DNA of 16,037 nt. Origin: an uncultured Actinomyces sp. (lineage in GTDB: Bacteria; Actinomycetota; Actinomycetes; Actinomycetales; Actinomycetaceae). The notes under the pieces are model-generated. The model saw only the letters and a program-made list of their open reading frames with translations, was not told the DNA's origin and searched no databases. Positions 13,960 to 16,037 of the stretch are shown here, one piece after another; position 1 is the first letter of the stretch; every line of letters begins with the position of its first letter. Position numbers and translations under genes: made by a program. The stretch spans positions 1 to 16,037 of the forward strand of contig CAJZDJ010000041.1 of NCBI GenBank assembly GCA_915063485.1. Direction: 5' to 3'.

Positions 13960-15558
13960 GTGTTCGGTAATCTCTCTGACCGCCTTAGTGCATCTTTTAA
14001 CCAGCTACGCGGTAAAGGCCGCCTAAGCGAAGCGGATATTGACTCCACAGTCAGTGAGATTCGTCGAGCCCTGCTAGAAGCCGACGTCGCCCTGCCGGTG
14101 GTGCGCTCTTTCACCGCCCAGGTGCGTGAAAAAGCTAAGGATGTGGCCCGCTCTAAGGCCCTAAACCCCGGCCAGCAGGTAGTTAAGATCGTTAACGACG
14201 AGCTGGTTGAGGTTCTTGGTGGCCAAAGCCGGGAACTGAATTGGGCTAGCAGCGGCCCCACCATTATCATGCTGGCCGGTTTGCAAGGTGCCGGTAAAAC
14301 CACTCTGGCTGGAAAGCTAGGTAAGTGGCTGGCCAGTGAAGGCAAGCGGGCCCTGTTGGTGGCTGCGGACTTGCAGCGCCCCAACGCGGTAACCCAGCTG
14401 AGCGTCGTCGCCGAACGTGCCGGCGTGGACGTGTGGGCCCCCGAGCCGGGCAACGGCATTGGTGACCCGGTGCAGGTAGCTAGCTCCGGTGTGGCCCAGG
14501 CCCGCGCTAAGGGCTACGACGTGGTGATTGTTGACACCGCCGGTCGCCTGGGTATTGACCAGGAAATGATGGCCCAGGCGGTAGCGATTCGTGACGCCAT
14601 TAAGCCCAATGAGATCCTGTTTGTCCTAGACGCCATGGTTGGTCAGGACGCGGTTAACACCTCGGTTGCTTTCCGTGACGGGGTTGGCTTTACCGGCGTG
14701 GTGCTTTCTAAGCTCGACGGCGACGCGCGCGGTGGTGCGGCCCTGTCTGTACGTGGGGTTACTGGCGCACCGGTGCTGTTTGCCTCCACCGGTGAGGGCC
14801 TGGACGACTTTGAGCGTTTCCACGCCGACCGTATGGCCTCGCGCATTTTGGATATGGGTGACCTGCTCACCCTGATTGAGCAGGCCCAGAAGGCTTTTGA
14901 TGAGGAAGAAGCCCAAAAGGCCGCCCAGAAGATGGCCACGGGCACCTTCACCGTCGACGACTTCCTGGCGCAGATGCAGCAGATGCGCAAGCTGGGCTCT
15001 ATGAAGAAGCTGCTGGGCATGATGCCCGGCATGAACCAGTACCGGGAGCTGATCGACAACTTCGATGAGCGCCAAATTGACCGTATTGAGGCCATTGCCC
15101 GCTCTATGACTCCCGGTGAGCGCGCTGACCTGAGTATTCTTAACGGTTCTCGCCGCGAGCGTATTGCGCGCGGTTCAGGTACCAGCACTGCTGAAGTCAA
15201 CCAGTTTGTGCAGCAGTTCGAGAAGATGAAGACCATGATGGAGGCCATGACTCGTGGTGGTGGCCTGGGCGCTGGCCCCGGCGCCATGCCCGGTATGGGT
15301 TCGCTGCCTGGCATGGGTAAGCACTCCAAGGGACGTCAGCCTGCCAAGTCCAAGAACAAGAAGGGCAAGAAAGGCAAGAAGAAGGGCAGCTTGATGCAGC
15401 AGGGCGCGGTAGCTGCGCGTGAAGCCGCCAAAGCCCAGGCTCCTGCCGCCGGCAGTGCTTTTGGGGTGGCTCAGCCCCAGGCTCCCAGTCAGCCGATGGA
15501 CGTGGACGCGGCCATGGCGGGACTGCCTGAAGACCTACGTCGTCGTTTGGGGCTGTAG
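13960..15558 (+). CDS. ffh: Signal recognition particle protein Ffh
   Basis: Ffh binds the SRP RNA and the signal sequences of nascent membrane proteins and docks with FtsY at the membrane. The 532-residue protein has the N domain (1-95), the G domain with GLQGAGKTT (107-115), DLQRPNA (137-143), DTAGR (192-196) and SKLDGDARGG (250-259), and the methionine-rich M domain (about 325-432) with RGSGTSTAEVNQF (404-416). The M domain distinguishes it from FtsY. After residue 433 comes a Gly/Met-rich piece, a Lys-rich block (454-476) and an Ala/Pro-rich tail ending in GLPEDLRRRLGL. The start is GTG, with GGAAAG (13946-13951) eight nt upstream. It is probably cotranscribed with the amidohydrolase gene three nt downstream. 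Confidence 0.97.
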   Translation: MFGNLSDRLSASFNQLRGKGRLSEADIDSTVSEIRRALLEADVALPVVRSFTAQVREKAKDVARSKALNPGQQVVKIVNDELVEVLGGQSRELNWASSGPTIIMLAGLQGAGKTTLAGKLGKWLASEGKRALLVAADLQRPNAVTQLSVVAERAGVDVWAPEPGNGIGDPVQVASSGVAQARAKGYDVVIVDTAGRLGIDQEMMAQAVAIRDAIKPNEILFVLDAMVGQDAVNTSVAFRDGVGFTGVVLSKLDGDARGGAALSVRGVTGAPVLFASTGEGLDDFERFHADRMASRILDMGDLLTLIEQAQKAFDEEEAQKAAQKMATGTFTVDDFLAQMQQMRKLGSMKKLLGMMPGMNQYRELIDNFDERQIDRIEAIARSMTPGERADLSILNGSRRERIARGSGTSTAEVNQFVQQFEKMKTMMEAMTRGGGLGAGPGAMPGMGSLPGMGKHSKGRQPAKSKNKKGKKGKKKGSLMQQGAVAAREAAKAQAPAAGSAFGVAQPQAPSQPMDVDAAMAGLPEDLRRRLGL

Positions 15559-15561
15559 TAA

Positions 15562-16037
15562 ATGCGCCCAGGTGACATTGAAGACTCGATGCGCCAAGCC
15601 TTACGTAATAGTGGCATTGACCAGGTGCTTGCTGGCGGCGTCAAGCCCAGCCAGCTGAGCGCGGTGGATTTAGACGGCATTGAGCTTGCACAAACCGGCT
15701 ATGACCTAGACGGTGGCCTGGTAGATGTGCACTGTCACCTGGGGCTGGGACCTCAGGGCGCCACTGACCGCCAAACCACTTTGGCCCAGGCCGCCAGTGC
15801 GGTTAGCGCCGGTATTTTAGGGGTGCGCGACTGCGGCGCCCCAACCGACACCCGCTGGCTAGATGCTCAGCGTGAAGCGGGGGCCCCAGTGCCGCGCCTG
15901 GTGCGCGCCGGACGCCACATTGCCCGCCCTAAGCGTTACCTGCGCGGCTTTGCTTTGGAACTTGAGCGTCCCCAGGATCTACCTGAGGCCGTGGCCACCC
16001 AGGCCCGCGCCGGGGACGGCTGGGTCAAGGTTGTGGG
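15562..16037 (+). CDS. Amidohydrolase family protein, 5' part
   Basis: The reading frame opens at ATG 15562, three nt after the ffh stop, and runs off the window after 158 codons. It shows the start of a metal-dependent hydrolase: a short N-terminal part (1-50), GLVDVHCHLGLG with the HxH metal ligands His57 and His59, AGILGVRDCGAPTDTRW (83-99), and WVKVV at the end, where Lys156 sits where a carboxylated lysine is found in many members. The substrate cannot be told; dihydroorotase-like, prolidase-like and imidazolonepropionase-like enzymes share these motifs. No strong ribosome binding site is present, so coupling to ffh is likely. An amidohydrolase next to ffh is an arrangement I recall from other actinobacteria. 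Confidence 0.8.
   Translation, partial: MRPGDIEDSMRQALRNSGIDQVLAGGVKPSQLSAVDLDGIELAQTGYDLDGGLVDVHCHLGLGPQGATDRQTTLAQAASAVSAGILGVRDCGAPTDTRWLDAQREAGAPVPRLVRAGRHIARPKRYLRGFALELERPQDLPEAVATQARAGDGWVKVV

Noticed and set aside
14643..15329. Long open frame on the minus strand opposite ffh (about 228 codons)
   Set aside because: It lies wholly antisense to a complete ffh, has Ser/Arg-rich composition typical of a shadow frame, and no ribosome binding site. High GC content keeps such frames open.
13960..15558. FtsY, the SRP receptor
   Set aside because: The N-G domains are shared, but the methionine-rich C-terminal M domain and absence of an acidic N-terminal domain indicate Ffh.

Overview
The window looks like a chromosomal housekeeping segment of an actinobacterium of moderately high GC content. 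The evidence is frequent GTG and TTG starts, the linkage comEA-comEC-holA next to rpsT followed by lepA-trmB-hemW and then ffh, a PemK/MazF-like gene of the type common in Actinomycetota, and the protein sequences themselves. A member of the Actinomycetaceae or a neighbouring family is my best guess, but it is an inference. The DNA carries an unusual signature: the tetranucleotide CTAG and the Leu codon CTA are abundant, whereas CTAG is scarce in most bacteria.

Left part (1-2080). A Dps ferritin-like DNA-protection protein (146-601) has its own terminator. It is followed by an aldose 1-epimerase family enzyme (847-1962). The two genes share a 17-nt motif upstream (112-128 and 799-815).

Competence and replication block (2289-6225, plus strand). 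comEA, comEC and holA form a tight operon. ComEA is complete (membrane anchor, SLBB, helix-hairpin-helix). ComEC has the channel domain but no C-terminal metallo-beta-lactamase domain. holA encodes the clamp-loader delta subunit. The 272-nt gap to the convergent rpsT holds a 19-bp perfect inverted repeat acting as a terminator, a run of CCTG-led repeats at about 10-bp spacing, a copy of the 3' end of holA, and the rpsT terminator.

Minus-strand pair (6498-7546). rpsT encodes ribosomal protein S20. Upstream of it is a PemK/MazF-fold protein with a long linker and no visible antitoxin.

Translation and tRNA-modification operon (7772-11882, plus strand). lepA (TTG start, good promoter and RBS), trmB and hemW are joined by 1-nt stop/start overlaps and end at a hairpin terminator. 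The 3' end of trmB contains four in-frame 15-bp repeats.

Right part (11954-16037). There is a small two-helix membrane protein (DUF4190-like) with a strong RBS, a DUF1846 protein of unknown function, ffh (signal recognition particle GTPase) and, translationally close to it, the start of an amidohydrolase cut by the window edge. I found no tRNA or rRNA genes, no CRISPR array, no insertion sequence and no prophage. The most interesting material is a high density of short direct and inverted repeats in and around housekeeping genes, not a new multigene system.
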